Below, piece by piece: positions 35,601 to 40,959 of a DNA stretch of 64,000 nucleotides. The notes under the pieces are model-generated. The model did no database searches. It was not told where the DNA came from and saw only the letters and a program-made list of their open reading frames with translations. A program made the position numbers and the translations under genes. The first letter of the stretch is position 1, and every line of letters starts with the position of its first letter. The stretch comes from Alkalihalobacillus sp. LMS39 (GTDB lineage Bacteria; Bacillota; Bacilli; Bacillales; Bacillaceae_F), in NCBI RefSeq assembly GCF_022812285.1, contig NZ_CP093300.1, positions 1,054,001 to 1,118,000 on the forward strand. Direction: 5' to 3'.

Positions 35601-37788
35601 ACAAGTAAACGAAGGAGACCCAACAAGTGAGAAAATCAAAGCGATAAATGAAATGCAAGCTGATAATGGTGGACAAGTTCTTATTGTAAAGGCTGATGTG
35701 ACAAACTCTTCTGATATGAAGGCAGCACTTGAAGTAGCGGAAGAAACTTTTGGTCCGATAAATGGCATCATTCACACAGCCGGTGTCCCAGGACAAGGAA
35801 TGATAAGAACGAAAACAGTGACAGAGGCAACAAAAGTTTTACAGCCAAAAGTGAAAGGTACACTTGTCCTAGATGAATTATGTAAAGAGAAAGACTTAGA
35901 CTTCTTCTTTATTTGTTCTTCGTTAGCTTCTGTCACAGGAGAACTCGGTCAAGTTGATTATGTTGCTGCAAATGCTTTTATCGACCATTATGTTGAATCG
36001 GTAAAGGCCAACTCAACACGACTTGTGTTTAGTGTCAATTGGGATAACTGGGAAGAGATAGGGATGGCAGCAAATGCATCAAAAACGATGTCAGCGAATT
36101 TATCGGAAATGTTAACAGAAGGATTAAAGCCAGAAGAAGGGGCACGAGCTTTTTTTGAAATCGTTGAATCGAAAGAACCGCGTGTCATTGTATCCGTGAA
36201 AGATTTAGATGAACAACAACAGGCAATAAAAGATTTGAGCCGTTTCGATACTCTTACATCTACTACAACATACGCGCGTCCGGAATTGTCAACAGATTAT
36301 GTTGCACCGAGAACGGATGTGGAACAACAACTCGCAGCTATTTGGCAATCGACGTTTAGCATGGACAAAATTGGTATCCATGATGACTTTACCGAACTTG
36401 GAGGGGATTCCTTATATGCGCTCACGCTAGCGACAGCGATGAAAAAACATTACAAAGTAGACATTACAGATATTTATAACCACCCAACGATTGCCCAATT
36501 AGCGCAAGCGATCTCTGGGGAAAGAGAAGATTTAAAGGAAACGTTCGAGAAAACGAAACTCCAATTCCAAAAGTATATGGATAACACTAAAATTGAAGCC
36601 GACATTCAAGCTGATTTAGCGTTGTATCACAAGCGAAATCAACGATATACAGCGTATGATTTAACGAAAACAAAACAGTATGAACATCTTTTGCTAACAG
36701 GCAGCACCGGTTATTTAGGTATTTATTTGCTGCTAGAATTATTGACGAAAACAAAGTCAACCATATATACGATCATTCGTGCAAAAGACAAAGCACACGC
36801 CAAGCAACGACTATATGAGCAATTCACAACATATTTTAGTAAAGAGCAATTCGAAACATACGAACACCGAATCGTCATTATCGCTGGTCAAGTAACGGAC
36901 CATCAGTTTGGCCTTGATTCTCAAGATTATGATGCATTAGCGGAAACGGTGGACTGCATTGTGAATGCGACAGGAAAGGTTGACCATTATGGGGACTACC
37001 AACAATTTGAAGCGATCAACATTACCGCTGTTCAACGATTAATTGAATTTGCGGATAGTGGAAAGCCGAAAGATATCCATCATATGTCGACAAAAGGGCT
37101 AGCAGCAGGGTATGTTGAAGGAAAAGAAAATGTGTTATTTACGGAATATGATGTTCATGTAGGGCAAAAAATTGAGAATTACTATGTAGAAACAAAACTA
37201 GAAGCAGAACAACTGCTACTGGCGGCTAGAGAACGAGGGATTACGACGAATATTTACCGAATCGGTGATATCGTGTTTGATTCGAGAACGGGAGTATTCC
37301 AAGAAAATATAGCAAAAAATGCGGTGTATTTAATGATTCGTGGCTTATGGAAATTAAAGCTAGTGCCTCAACTTGAGCTGAAATTTATTGATTTTACGTT
37401 TGTTGACCAAGTAAGTCAATTTATTGTCGCCTTACTTACAAAAGAAGCATTAGCGAATGAAGTTTTCCATCTGCACAATCCTAAGAAAATTAGTTTTATG
37501 CCTTTTGCTGGTGTCGCTGAAAAACTAGGAACAAACATGGAACTAATGTCATTTCATGATTTTCTCGACTACTTATATGAACATTACGAAGATGAAGACA
37601 AAGCGGCATTTATTCAAGATTTCCTTGTGCACTCTCATTTTCTTGAGGGCGCGGATAATAGCCATTTCATTCTCGAAAGTGAAAAAACAACACAAATTCT
37701 TGAAGCATTACAGTTACGTTGGAATGAGCCGAATGAAGAGCACTTAGTCAAAATGATAGAGTACGGCAAGAAAAAGGAGTTTTTCTAA
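23695..37788 (+). CDS. Hybrid PKS/NRPS megasynthase, 4697 residues (AL-ACP-KS-AT*-ACP-AMT-C-ACP-KS-AT-KR-ACP-TR)
   Basis: One uninterrupted reading frame behind AAAGGAGGAG. Domains in order: acyl-AMP ligase (1-~560; FSSGSTGDPKG ~168, PKTSSGKLQR ~541); ACP1 (GVDSI, Ser613); KS1 (678-~1100; Cys850, His985, His1024); AT-like domain without nucleophile (~1110-1495; VGGEGIG at 1277-1283 where GHSxGE is expected); ACP2 (GLDSL, Ser1557); Gln/Glu-rich linker; PLP aminotransferase (~1715-2195, Lys2020 in YGKIVGGG); condensation domain (~2213-2640, HHIIADG 2340-2346); ACP3 (GMRSL, Ser2709); KS2 (2774-~3215; Cys2943, His3079, His3117); AT (Ser3403 in GHSLGE, HAFH 3501-3504, malonyl type); KR (TGGLGGIG 3929-3936, Ser4076, Tyr4089); ACP4 (GGDSL, Ser4239); thioester reductase (TGSTGYLG 4335-4342, Tyr4497/Lys4501). 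The front half to the aminotransferase and C domain matches mycosubtilin/iturin MycA-type enzymes, which make beta-amino fatty acids. There is no adenylation domain, so the C-domain acceptor must be loaded in trans. Predicted release is reductive (aldehyde or alcohol). Confidence 0.93.
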   Translation: MYTNLVEVVSNRKNDTDKGITYIHHSSEELFVSYAQLYDDAIIILTHLQKQGLKKGDELIFQIDEKDPQLFITLFWACILGQIIAVPVTPGNTKTNQEKLEKIWDTLQHPYIAISEERFEKLQLQQKIALDYVVFTEVLYEGNLQNTNADITITDTPTNPDDIAFIQFSSGSTGDPKGVILTHENLLTNIYDIIEGANITETDSILSWMPLTHDMGLIGNHLTPMTLGLENYIMPTTLFIRQPLLWLSSVSKHKVTMISSPNFGYSYYLKRFYKKRPQHLDLSSVRLIVNGAEPISKEICDEFLTELQPFGLRKQTMFTVYGLAEASLAVTFPSVSEPLSAVHVNRNNLIVNEQVQYIDHTDDNSVTFVQLGKPLHHVSVRIVDDEKQEVPENTVGHIEIKGKNVTKGYYQNEEATKACISDDGWLHTGDLGFIREGKLVVTGRAKDIIFVNGQNYYAHDLERLAEQVKPIEIGKVCAVGVFSETLGRDEVIFCVVEKKNDMNSFISLSNKLKEHIVSKTGVMIDYVIPVKQIPKTSSGKLQRFKLAKAYSSGEYQEIISVIKEKQEQLYKKQSVTVMSEETITTILQQKLAGILGFVVTDANRSLLEMGVDSIKVPELQRELEEAFAIDLPVTLVFDYPTLSKMTNYIYQRLHQEENMGIQRSETLERDPIMPTGKVAIVGIGCRFPGGMNTPALFFEKLLQGYDAIEEIPQERWNINDYYDESGQAQGTINTKYGGFLDQVDLFDPQFFGVTPIEAKQIDPQHRLLLEVTFEALQDAGMPIEKLEGSQTGVFVGISNSDYLDQVNSIEQEVEHIEGYTVTGNMHSAAAGRISHTFGLEGPAVAVDTACSSSLVSVHQAINSLKLNECDSAVAGGVNLIFSPKGHVGLTRLQALAPDGRCKTFDDAANGYVRSEGCGIVVLKRYEDAVRDGDRIYATIVGSAINHDGKSSGLTVPNGVAQQRLLQDALGQAKLREEDIDYIELHGTGTKLGDPQEVHALSAVFANRSKENPIQIGSVKSNIGHVESAAGIAGLIKSVLVVNTKKIPRNLHFHTPNRFIQWDTIPFTVVSENIQLEEGKKPKRAGVSSFGLSGTNAHVIVEEVEQSPATVEQSNVEPKIMTLSAQKQDTLSQMVAQFRSFLETTDERLEDICYSTTERRDHFAHRVSIAASTKEQMLAALQKWENKESAHQTQKDLFISFSAERKAETECYTQLYERYDSFRHSVAECERVMEQVIKKCSTYKAEESPLVAEQLALFKSQYAFANLLRAVQINPHYVGGEGIGLLVAAYMAESLTLHDALVLVLTLHQTQSVTIEVKAPSATVDSLINTIGVNESELRRKRLKDNTEQITGQVTILAPFVVALKERNVSYVVGQEQNKPDGNSISLESLVEELSALKVMPPTIPIYNINRSRVVTESEWAQLNYWLTESALQERTLDDRKIVKEAFMLTLPLVEANSWDEMICSLYENGVQINWHSFNQYYKGHLVSLPLYPLNKKRYWLKRNVNNQKEQVYEGTLKESGKMEAYIKEIKEMIHEVSELDVAEIDHTANLFSFGLDSLMLVQIKKLVDKKYDIDLPINRLMDDMDTVEKISDYIANEANIAVNVQEMKARAEREVATAYEVVEHPTEQPTQSVAPIQLHTEKPTEQMIETQTRVSSEATSLETIFESQLKWMETSMNKLANQQLETIKMIQTPQQTTACFVDTKQEKVKQAPMPLEEEKQKPLKKEVPKINFRAMKLDRDIFSNEQKAFIEQFISKYNKKTNGSKQYAQANRKLLSDWIASLNFRMSYKDLIYPIVSERSQGARFWDVDGNEYLDMAIGYGVHYFGHRPQFVIDAIQAQLAEGYETGPQTDLAGEVATLVTQLTGAERVAFCNTGSEAVMAAMRISRTVTKRKKVVIFRGSYHGNFDSVLAEMDQNQSFPISPGTMPGMVEDVIVLDYGTEEAIQVIKERHAEIAAVMVEPVQSRNPGLQPKEFLHEMRHLTTEIGALLIFDEMITGFRCHVGGAQAHFGIVADLATYGKIVGGGLPIGILAGKAEFVDTVDGGYWEYGDGSYPEKEMTFFAGTFCKHPLSLAASRAVLQYMKDNGPAVQDRVTELTRYFVEEVNDLFEQEAVPLRVRHFASQFKFETFGKFNITMMPAEMDLFFYMLMEKGIYTWEKRICFFSTEHTIEDANYFLRCIHDAVVELRAGGFEFKDRQQTPVKKKRNNGYINITEYFPVSDAQKRTFIINQMGENERATHLPMAMIVTGNLDLAKVEQCFQDIIQRHDVFRTSFTVKDGEIVQSIASQVDFSIDYKDGTTMSVERLITQFMEPFDLAKAPLIKVGIAKLEEGSHLFFMDFHHIIADGYSANIVAQEFMSLYNGSLLPEVKIQYREYVNWHQAYLISKAYEKQQQFWLEQWKDGVTQLALPTDFPRPLIKEITGKTIRDRLTTEQLQQVKKIARENGTSLYMVLLSLFNVLLTKITGQTKMAVGTPVVARGQEQFETMVGMCTNTIVLQNEVLEDDLFSEFVTRVKKTCSQAFANIDYLYEDLIENVRHKTPLNRNPLFDVMFIYENGNDRVVKLDELQFTPYHVELDVSLFDLTFEVIEENGMLSINLYYSNQLFKEETMKTWLEYFHSMIEQVIEDDSIAIAAILQEKQAEMKEHRDKARTLPQVSELAKEQSLEETANHESHPKIKEIEQKLAQTLAKELGVSSVHVNANFFELGMRSLTALKIVEKLKTEFEMNIMDVFHYPSVAKLARHLAGEREEEQKNEMSKRRIERVKDTNATVKTRDIAIIGMEGKFPGANTLEQFWDVLQEGRETISFFSEEELIEAGLTKDIISKPHYVKAKGVLDDIEYFDSHFFDYSPHDAERMDPQIRLFHEYAWKALESAGYASDKYEGLIGVFGGSASNYEWISHIFKTTNSISEKLERVSLNDKDYMSTRISYKLNLLGPSYTVQTACSTSLTALNLACQSILNGECDIALAGGVSIMLPNKTGYEYQEGLMLSKDGKCRPFDENASGTVFGDGVGIVVLKHLDEAIADGDYIHAVIKGSAVNNDGIRKVGYTAPSIEGQKEVIQQAYELADIDPETVTYVEAHGTGTELGDPIEIQALTQAFQTKKKHYCAIGSVKSNIGHVDAAAGVAGLIKTVLALQHKQIPASLHFTKPNPNIDFENSPFYVNTTLSEWNRLPHPKRNGETLPLRAGVSSFGFGGTNAHVIVEEAPVQIQTKQKQAGEEKVEQLIVLSAKSTSSLLKICDNVKTYLQDVEDVRLSDIAYSLQTGRKHFRHRVSVVGSTPEEIGEQLTAIIDGKLQNKVGYQKESVSQIVFMFPGQGAQYVNMGLQLYENEPYFKEQMERCFAIVDKLATFSLEEILFPYEETPEAKHLLKQTYVTQVALFVIEYALAKLLMKWGIRPIAMIGHSLGEYVAATIAGVFSLQEALALVVERAKLMQEMEQGVMVSVPLAEEEVLSLIESIEGISIAAVNGEKHCVVSGYEQAIVRFENKLEQLDITAIRLQTSHAFHSAMMDTMLPAFEEKVKQITFHPPVIPYLSNLTGTWITVEDIFDPSYWSKHLRHTVKFHQGASELLKQKEGVFIEVGPGKTLQSFMMRHPQKTDEHVISNVIRHPKEKLTDNAFLYEKIGLLWRSGVEIDWHAFNENKNAVKIPLPTYPFKGQYYPLTNIGVNPMQANNDISREITTKQNYEKWFYRPYWSMRNKRPASQQKRETENWLIFADAKGIGEQLATRLQQEGDSVAVLKRTEQEYTEENGYYLINPANLEHYQQAMKQISKQNGIPQKILHLWAIDDQHSYEHGLDDYFYSFIYAMQSLEQKSEDEQVDVFIVSNEMHTITGFEHSHHLKGLLRGPAKVIPQEFPHVHCRSIDLSLQSAPDQSVIVAALYDEIVSEEQDEVVAYRGNYRFIENFERFGMPKQEPTANALIKEEGVYFITGGLGGIGLTIAKQLAKQYRAKLILTGRSTFIEQEKWESWLQVNEGDPTSEKIKAINEMQADNGGQVLIVKADVTNSSDMKAALEVAEETFGPINGIIHTAGVPGQGMIRTKTVTEATKVLQPKVKGTLVLDELCKEKDLDFFFICSSLASVTGELGQVDYVAANAFIDHYVESVKANSTRLVFSVNWDNWEEIGMAANASKTMSANLSEMLTEGLKPEEGARAFFEIVESKEPRVIVSVKDLDEQQQAIKDLSRFDTLTSTTTYARPELSTDYVAPRTDVEQQLAAIWQSTFSMDKIGIHDDFTELGGDSLYALTLATAMKKHYKVDITDIYNHPTIAQLAQAISGEREDLKETFEKTKLQFQKYMDNTKIEADIQADLALYHKRNQRYTAYDLTKTKQYEHLLLTGSTGYLGIYLLLELLTKTKSTIYTIIRAKDKAHAKQRLYEQFTTYFSKEQFETYEHRIVIIAGQVTDHQFGLDSQDYDALAETVDCIVNATGKVDHYGDYQQFEAINITAVQRLIEFADSGKPKDIHHMSTKGLAAGYVEGKENVLFTEYDVHVGQKIENYYVETKLEAEQLLLAARERGITTNIYRIGDIVFDSRTGVFQENIAKNAVYLMIRGLWKLKLVPQLELKFIDFTFVDQVSQFIVALLTKEALANEVFHLHNPKKISFMPFAGVAEKLGTNMELMSFHDFLDYLYEHYEDEDKAAFIQDFLVHSHFLEGADNSHFILESEKTTQILEALQLRWNEPNEEHLVKMIEYGKKKEFF

Positions 37789-37795
37789 TCAACAG

Positions 37796-37827
37796 AGGCA
37801 CTGAAAAGAAATAGCTTTTCAGTGCCT
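37796..37827 (+). terminator. Strong hairpin after the megasynthase gene
   Basis: Perfect 13-bp stem AGGCACTGAAAAG / CTTTTCAGTGCCT with a 6-base loop. The T-run is short (TTAG), so partial termination is likely. Confidence 0.7.
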
Positions 37828-37889
37828 TAGATATAAAGGCTATATAATTGTAAAATAAATAGTAAATGGAAAAAAGGAGACACTGGTGC

Positions 37890-38981
37890 ATGAACGAAAA
37901 AAGTATATTAATAGTCGGTGGATACGGTGTAGTTGGTGGACAAATCGCGCAATTACTACGAGAAAAATACCCAACCTTACCAATAGCGATAGCCGGGAGA
38001 AATGTTGAGAAAGCAACGGAATTTGCAAATGACCTTCGTAATGCCAAAGCGGTTCAACTAGATGTTGTTTCACGAGAATCGTTTGCACAAATTGAGGAAT
38101 CGTATTCGTTAGTCATTAGTGTTGTTAATGACCCGAACAATTATTTACTCGATTATGCGATTGAACACGAGATTGCCCTCATTGATATTACAAGATGGCC
38201 AGAGAAATTTCATGAAGCCGTCGAGAATATCAAGCAAAAGCAAGTGAAAGCACCGATTATCCTTTCGTCTGGTTGGATGGCGGGGTTATTATCGTTATGT
38301 GCGAAGATGTATGCTGAAGAGTTATCGCATGTCGAACAAATTAACATTAATGCTTTGTATTCTTTAAAAGATAAAGCGGGACCGAATTCAGTTGAATATA
38401 TTGATCAATTAACAAAACCATTTACCGTAGGAGCAAATGAAAAGAAAAAGACAGTCATGCCTTTAACAGACCCTGTAACGGTCCAATTTCCAAGTGGCTA
38501 TAAAACGAAAACATATCGGATGGACACCCCTGACCATGTGACACTCCCATTAAAGGCGAAAACAGATGATGTCAATTTTCGAATTACATTTGATAATGAG
38601 CTTTCGATGAAAGGGTTATTGTTTCTAGTGAAAACGAAAATATGGAAGCTCATGAGTGGGGACCGATTCACTTCGATACGCCGATCTGTTTTATATCATC
38701 CTGGCAGTGGCGGACCACATGAGGTTGTTATAGATATTGAAGGAACGGACAAAACGGGAAAGGCCATCAAACGAGAAATCACATTATTAGATCCGAATGG
38801 ACAAACGCATTTAACAACGGTGGCTGTTGTTTTACAAGCGATTAAAATTATCGAACACCCAAATTGGCCTGGCAATTTATATTTTCCAGAGCAATTCCCA
38901 GAAACATTCGAAAACATTAGGCCTTTTGTTGAAACATGGTTAGCGACAAATAAAATTACATTAACCGTTAAAGACAATTAA
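37890..38981 (+). CDS. Saccharopine-dehydrogenase-like NAD(P)-dependent oxidoreductase
   Basis: 363 residues. The N-terminus has a Rossmann motif GGYGVVGGQIAQLL and AIAGRNVEKA, as in the saccharopine dehydrogenase NADP-binding family; SSGWMAGLLSLCAKMYAEEL follows, and the C-terminal half is a mixed alpha/beta domain containing HPGSGGPHEVVIDIEG. ATG 37890 is preceded by AAAGGAG. It lies 101 bp after the synthase with only a weak terminator between, in the same direction. Relatives reduce or oxidise C=N bonds or act on membrane lipids or enoyl/imine substrates. A tailoring role on the aldehyde product is attractive but unproven. Confidence 0.75.
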   Translation: MNEKSILIVGGYGVVGGQIAQLLREKYPTLPIAIAGRNVEKATEFANDLRNAKAVQLDVVSRESFAQIEESYSLVISVVNDPNNYLLDYAIEHEIALIDITRWPEKFHEAVENIKQKQVKAPIILSSGWMAGLLSLCAKMYAEELSHVEQININALYSLKDKAGPNSVEYIDQLTKPFTVGANEKKKTVMPLTDPVTVQFPSGYKTKTYRMDTPDHVTLPLKAKTDDVNFRITFDNELSMKGLLFLVKTKIWKLMSGDRFTSIRRSVLYHPGSGGPHEVVIDIEGTDKTGKAIKREITLLDPNGQTHLTTVAVVLQAIKIIEHPNWPGNLYFPEQFPETFENIRPFVETWLATNKITLTVKDN

Positions 38982-39082
38982 ACTGACTTAACCCTCCAAA
39001 ACTATGCTATTGTAAAAAAATGCGACGTACTATTACTATCATTCGTATACATATATATAGGTAGATAGAGGAGGAGAAGGAC

Positions 39083-39754
39083 ATGAATTACACAATTGAA
39101 GGGTCAACAATGCAAACATTAACGGTCGATTTATTAGCAGGGGATTCTCTTTATGCGGGTCCAGGAAAAATGCTATGGATGGATGAGCAAATTGAAATGA
39201 AGGCGAACTTACGTGGTGGGATTGCAAAAGGGATTCGTCGTGTTCTAAGCGGAGAGTCATTAGCATTAACGACATTCACCGCACCAGACCGACGTGGACG
39301 AATTGGATTTGCCCCACTTGCACCAGGCAAAATCATTCCGCTAGAAGTGTCGCCATCGAAAGAATACGTCTGTCAAAAAGATGCATTTATGCTTGCTGAA
39401 GATAGTGTGGACTTAGACATACATATCCAGCGCAAAATTATGACCGGCTTATTTGGCGGCGAAGGATTTATTATGCAAAGGCTATCTGGAAGTGGAATGG
39501 CATTTGTTGATATTATGGGTGACGTTGTTGAGTTTGAACTAGAAGCAGGCCAACAATTAAAAGTTGATACATCCCATGTTGCTTTAATGGAATCGACAGT
39601 AACGATGGACATCGAACGCGTGAAAGGGGTCCGCACGATTTTGTTAGGGGGAGAAGGTCTGTTCTTAACAAAGCTAACAGGTCCAGGAAAAGTGTGGGTA
39701 CAATCGTTATCGCTAGCCAACTTTGCGAGTATGGTTAGTAATAAAGGCCAGTAA
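39083..39754 (+). CDS. AIM24/TIGR00266 family protein
   Basis: 223 residues, nearly all beta strand, with repeated glycine-rich turns: AGDSLYAGPGKMLWMDEQIE, RRVLSGESLALTTFTA, FGGEGFIMQRLSGSGMAFV and LGGEGLFLTKLTGPGKVWVQ. This internal repetition is the hallmark of the AIM24 (TIGR00266) family, a beta-barrel-like fold of unknown biochemical function found in bacteria and mitochondria. GAGGAGAAGG lies before the ATG. The following K+ channel start is embedded in the hairpin that closes this gene. Confidence 0.85.
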   Translation: MNYTIEGSTMQTLTVDLLAGDSLYAGPGKMLWMDEQIEMKANLRGGIAKGIRRVLSGESLALTTFTAPDRRGRIGFAPLAPGKIIPLEVSPSKEYVCQKDAFMLAEDSVDLDIHIQRKIMTGLFGGEGFIMQRLSGSGMAFVDIMGDVVEFELEAGQQLKVDTSHVALMESTVTMDIERVKGVRTILLGGEGLFLTKLTGPGKVWVQSLSLANFASMVSNKGQ

Positions 39755-39769
39755 TCTTGTCCTAAAACT

Positions 39770-39823
39770 AAAAAGCTGTTCATACGATAAAATGAGGTGG
39801 TTATCGTGGGGCAGCTTTTTTTA
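39770..39823 (+). promoter_or_regulatory. Compound hairpin acting as terminator and RBS-sequestering element
   Basis: Outer stem AAAAAGCTG (39770-39778) with CAGCTTTTT (39812-39820) followed by more T; inner stem ACGATAA (39784-39790) with TTATCGT (39801-39807). The loop is AATGAGGTGG, i.e. the Shine-Dalgarno of the next gene, and the GTG start (39806) lies in the inner stem. Confidence 0.65.
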
Positions 39824-40228
39824 TTATGTATCATTACAATTGCTGTAGCCGGAATCGTAATGAGTTTGATTTTATTATTAAAAAATGAACCAATTCGTGG
39901 AAAGAAAGTATCGCTCCGCAATTTTATCGTACTCTTTCTCGTGTACGGAACGATTATTGTCGCGTTCGGATGTTTGTACATGGCACTTGAACTAAGTGGA
40001 TTTTCGGTATTAACCGAAGATAAACGAAAAGTCGGCGGCAGTGTATTTCATTTAATTGAAGACACGCTTTATTTTAGTGCCGTTACGATGTTATCTGTCG
40101 GGTATGGTGATATTACACCGCTTGGCATCGGGCGTCCGATTGCAATGGTGCAAGCGTTAATTGGGTATGTTCTTCCTGCTGCGTTTGTCGTGACAACGGT
40201 TATCTATCATGAAAGAAGGACAGATTAG
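39806..40228 (+). CDS. Two-helix potassium-channel-like protein
   Basis: About 140 residues: one N-terminal membrane helix, a second hydrophobic segment (FIVLFLVYGTIIVAFGCLYM), a pore loop with selectivity filter TMLSVGYGDITP, and a final helix. The SVGYGD filter is that of K+ channels (Ion_trans_2). No cytoplasmic RCK or ligand domain is present. The start is GTG 39806; the in-frame GTG at 39797 is part of the Shine-Dalgarno. Translation may be controlled by the hairpin that encloses the start. Confidence 0.82.
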   Translation: MGQLFLLCIITIAVAGIVMSLILLLKNEPIRGKKVSLRNFIVLFLVYGTIIVAFGCLYMALELSGFSVLTEDKRKVGGSVFHLIEDTLYFSAVTMLSVGYGDITPLGIGRPIAMVQALIGYVLPAAFVVTTVIYHERRTD

Positions 40229-40275
40229 TTGTAACGATCTGAAAGATTCGCTACTCTATACATAAAGAAAGACGT

Positions 40276-40399
40276 GGAGCCCTGCCCGCCTTTGACAGTG
40301 AACCCAAAGTGCTCTTCTTGGGGTGAAACGCGCAGGTGCGCAGCCTTCGCTCTTCTAGAATAAGCTTTCAAAGCTTCATTGCTCTACCAAAATTTTTCT
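40276..40399 (-). repeat. Dispersed ~100-125 bp repeat, copy B (inverted)
   Basis: The reverse complement of this interval matches 1922-2047. It fills the space between the K+ channel gene and bcp. No coding potential is evident. See copy A for the shared words. Confidence 0.8.
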
Positions 40400-40422
40400 T
40401 ATCTTTAAAGGAGGATATCATA

Positions 40423-40890
40423 ATGACAATTGAAATAGGACAAGTTGCACCAGATTTTACATTAGAAGCAAATACAGGAGAAAAGGTGTCGTTAACAGAT
40501 TTCCGCGGCAAACATGTCGTGCTTTACTTTTACCCAAAAGATATGACACCAGGATGTACAACACAAGCGTGTGATTTCCGCGATAAACATGAAAGATTTG
40601 CAGAGTTGGATGCCGTCATTATCGGTGTTAGCCCTGACCCGATTAAACGCCACCAAAAATTCATCGAAAAGCATGATTTGCCGTTTTTATTATTAGCTGA
40701 TGAAGAACAAGAAGCAGCGAAGTTATATGATGTGTGGAAGCTAAAGAAAAACTTCGGGAAAGAATATATGGGCATCGAGCGTTCCACTTTTATTATCGAT
40801 AAAGAAGGAAAACTTGTGAAAGAATGGCGAAAAGTAAAAGTGAAAGACCATGTCGAAGAAGCATTACAATTCATTAAAGAGAATCAATAA
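40423..40890 (+). CDS. bcp: Thiol peroxidase, bacterioferritin comigratory protein (peroxiredoxin Q)
   Basis: 156 residues. Reduces peroxides with a peroxidatic cysteine; DMTPGCTTQACDFRD holds both the peroxidatic Cys and the resolving Cys five residues later, the atypical 2-Cys pattern of BCP/PrxQ. VAPDFTLEANTGEKVSL and RSTFIIDKEGKL are also typical. ATG 40423 follows AAAGGAGG; longer frames upstream are within the repeat. Just as in B. subtilis (ygaF), it lies upstream of perR, the peroxide regulator. Confidence 0.93.
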   Translation: MTIEIGQVAPDFTLEANTGEKVSLTDFRGKHVVLYFYPKDMTPGCTTQACDFRDKHERFAELDAVIIGVSPDPIKRHQKFIEKHDLPFLLLADEEQEAAKLYDVWKLKKNFGKEYMGIERSTFIIDKEGKLVKEWRKVKVKDHVEEALQFIKENQ

Positions 40891-40895
40891 AAACA

Positions 40896-40934
40896 GATAC
40901 CCTCATCATATGTTCATCATATAATGAGGGTATT
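40896..40934 (+). terminator. Hairpin after bcp
   Basis: 10-bp stem ATACCCTCAT / ATGAGGGTAT starting seven bases after the bcp stop; no clear T-run, so efficiency is doubtful. Confidence 0.5.
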
Positions 40935-40959
40935 AGTACAAAAAGAAGGAGCAACCACG

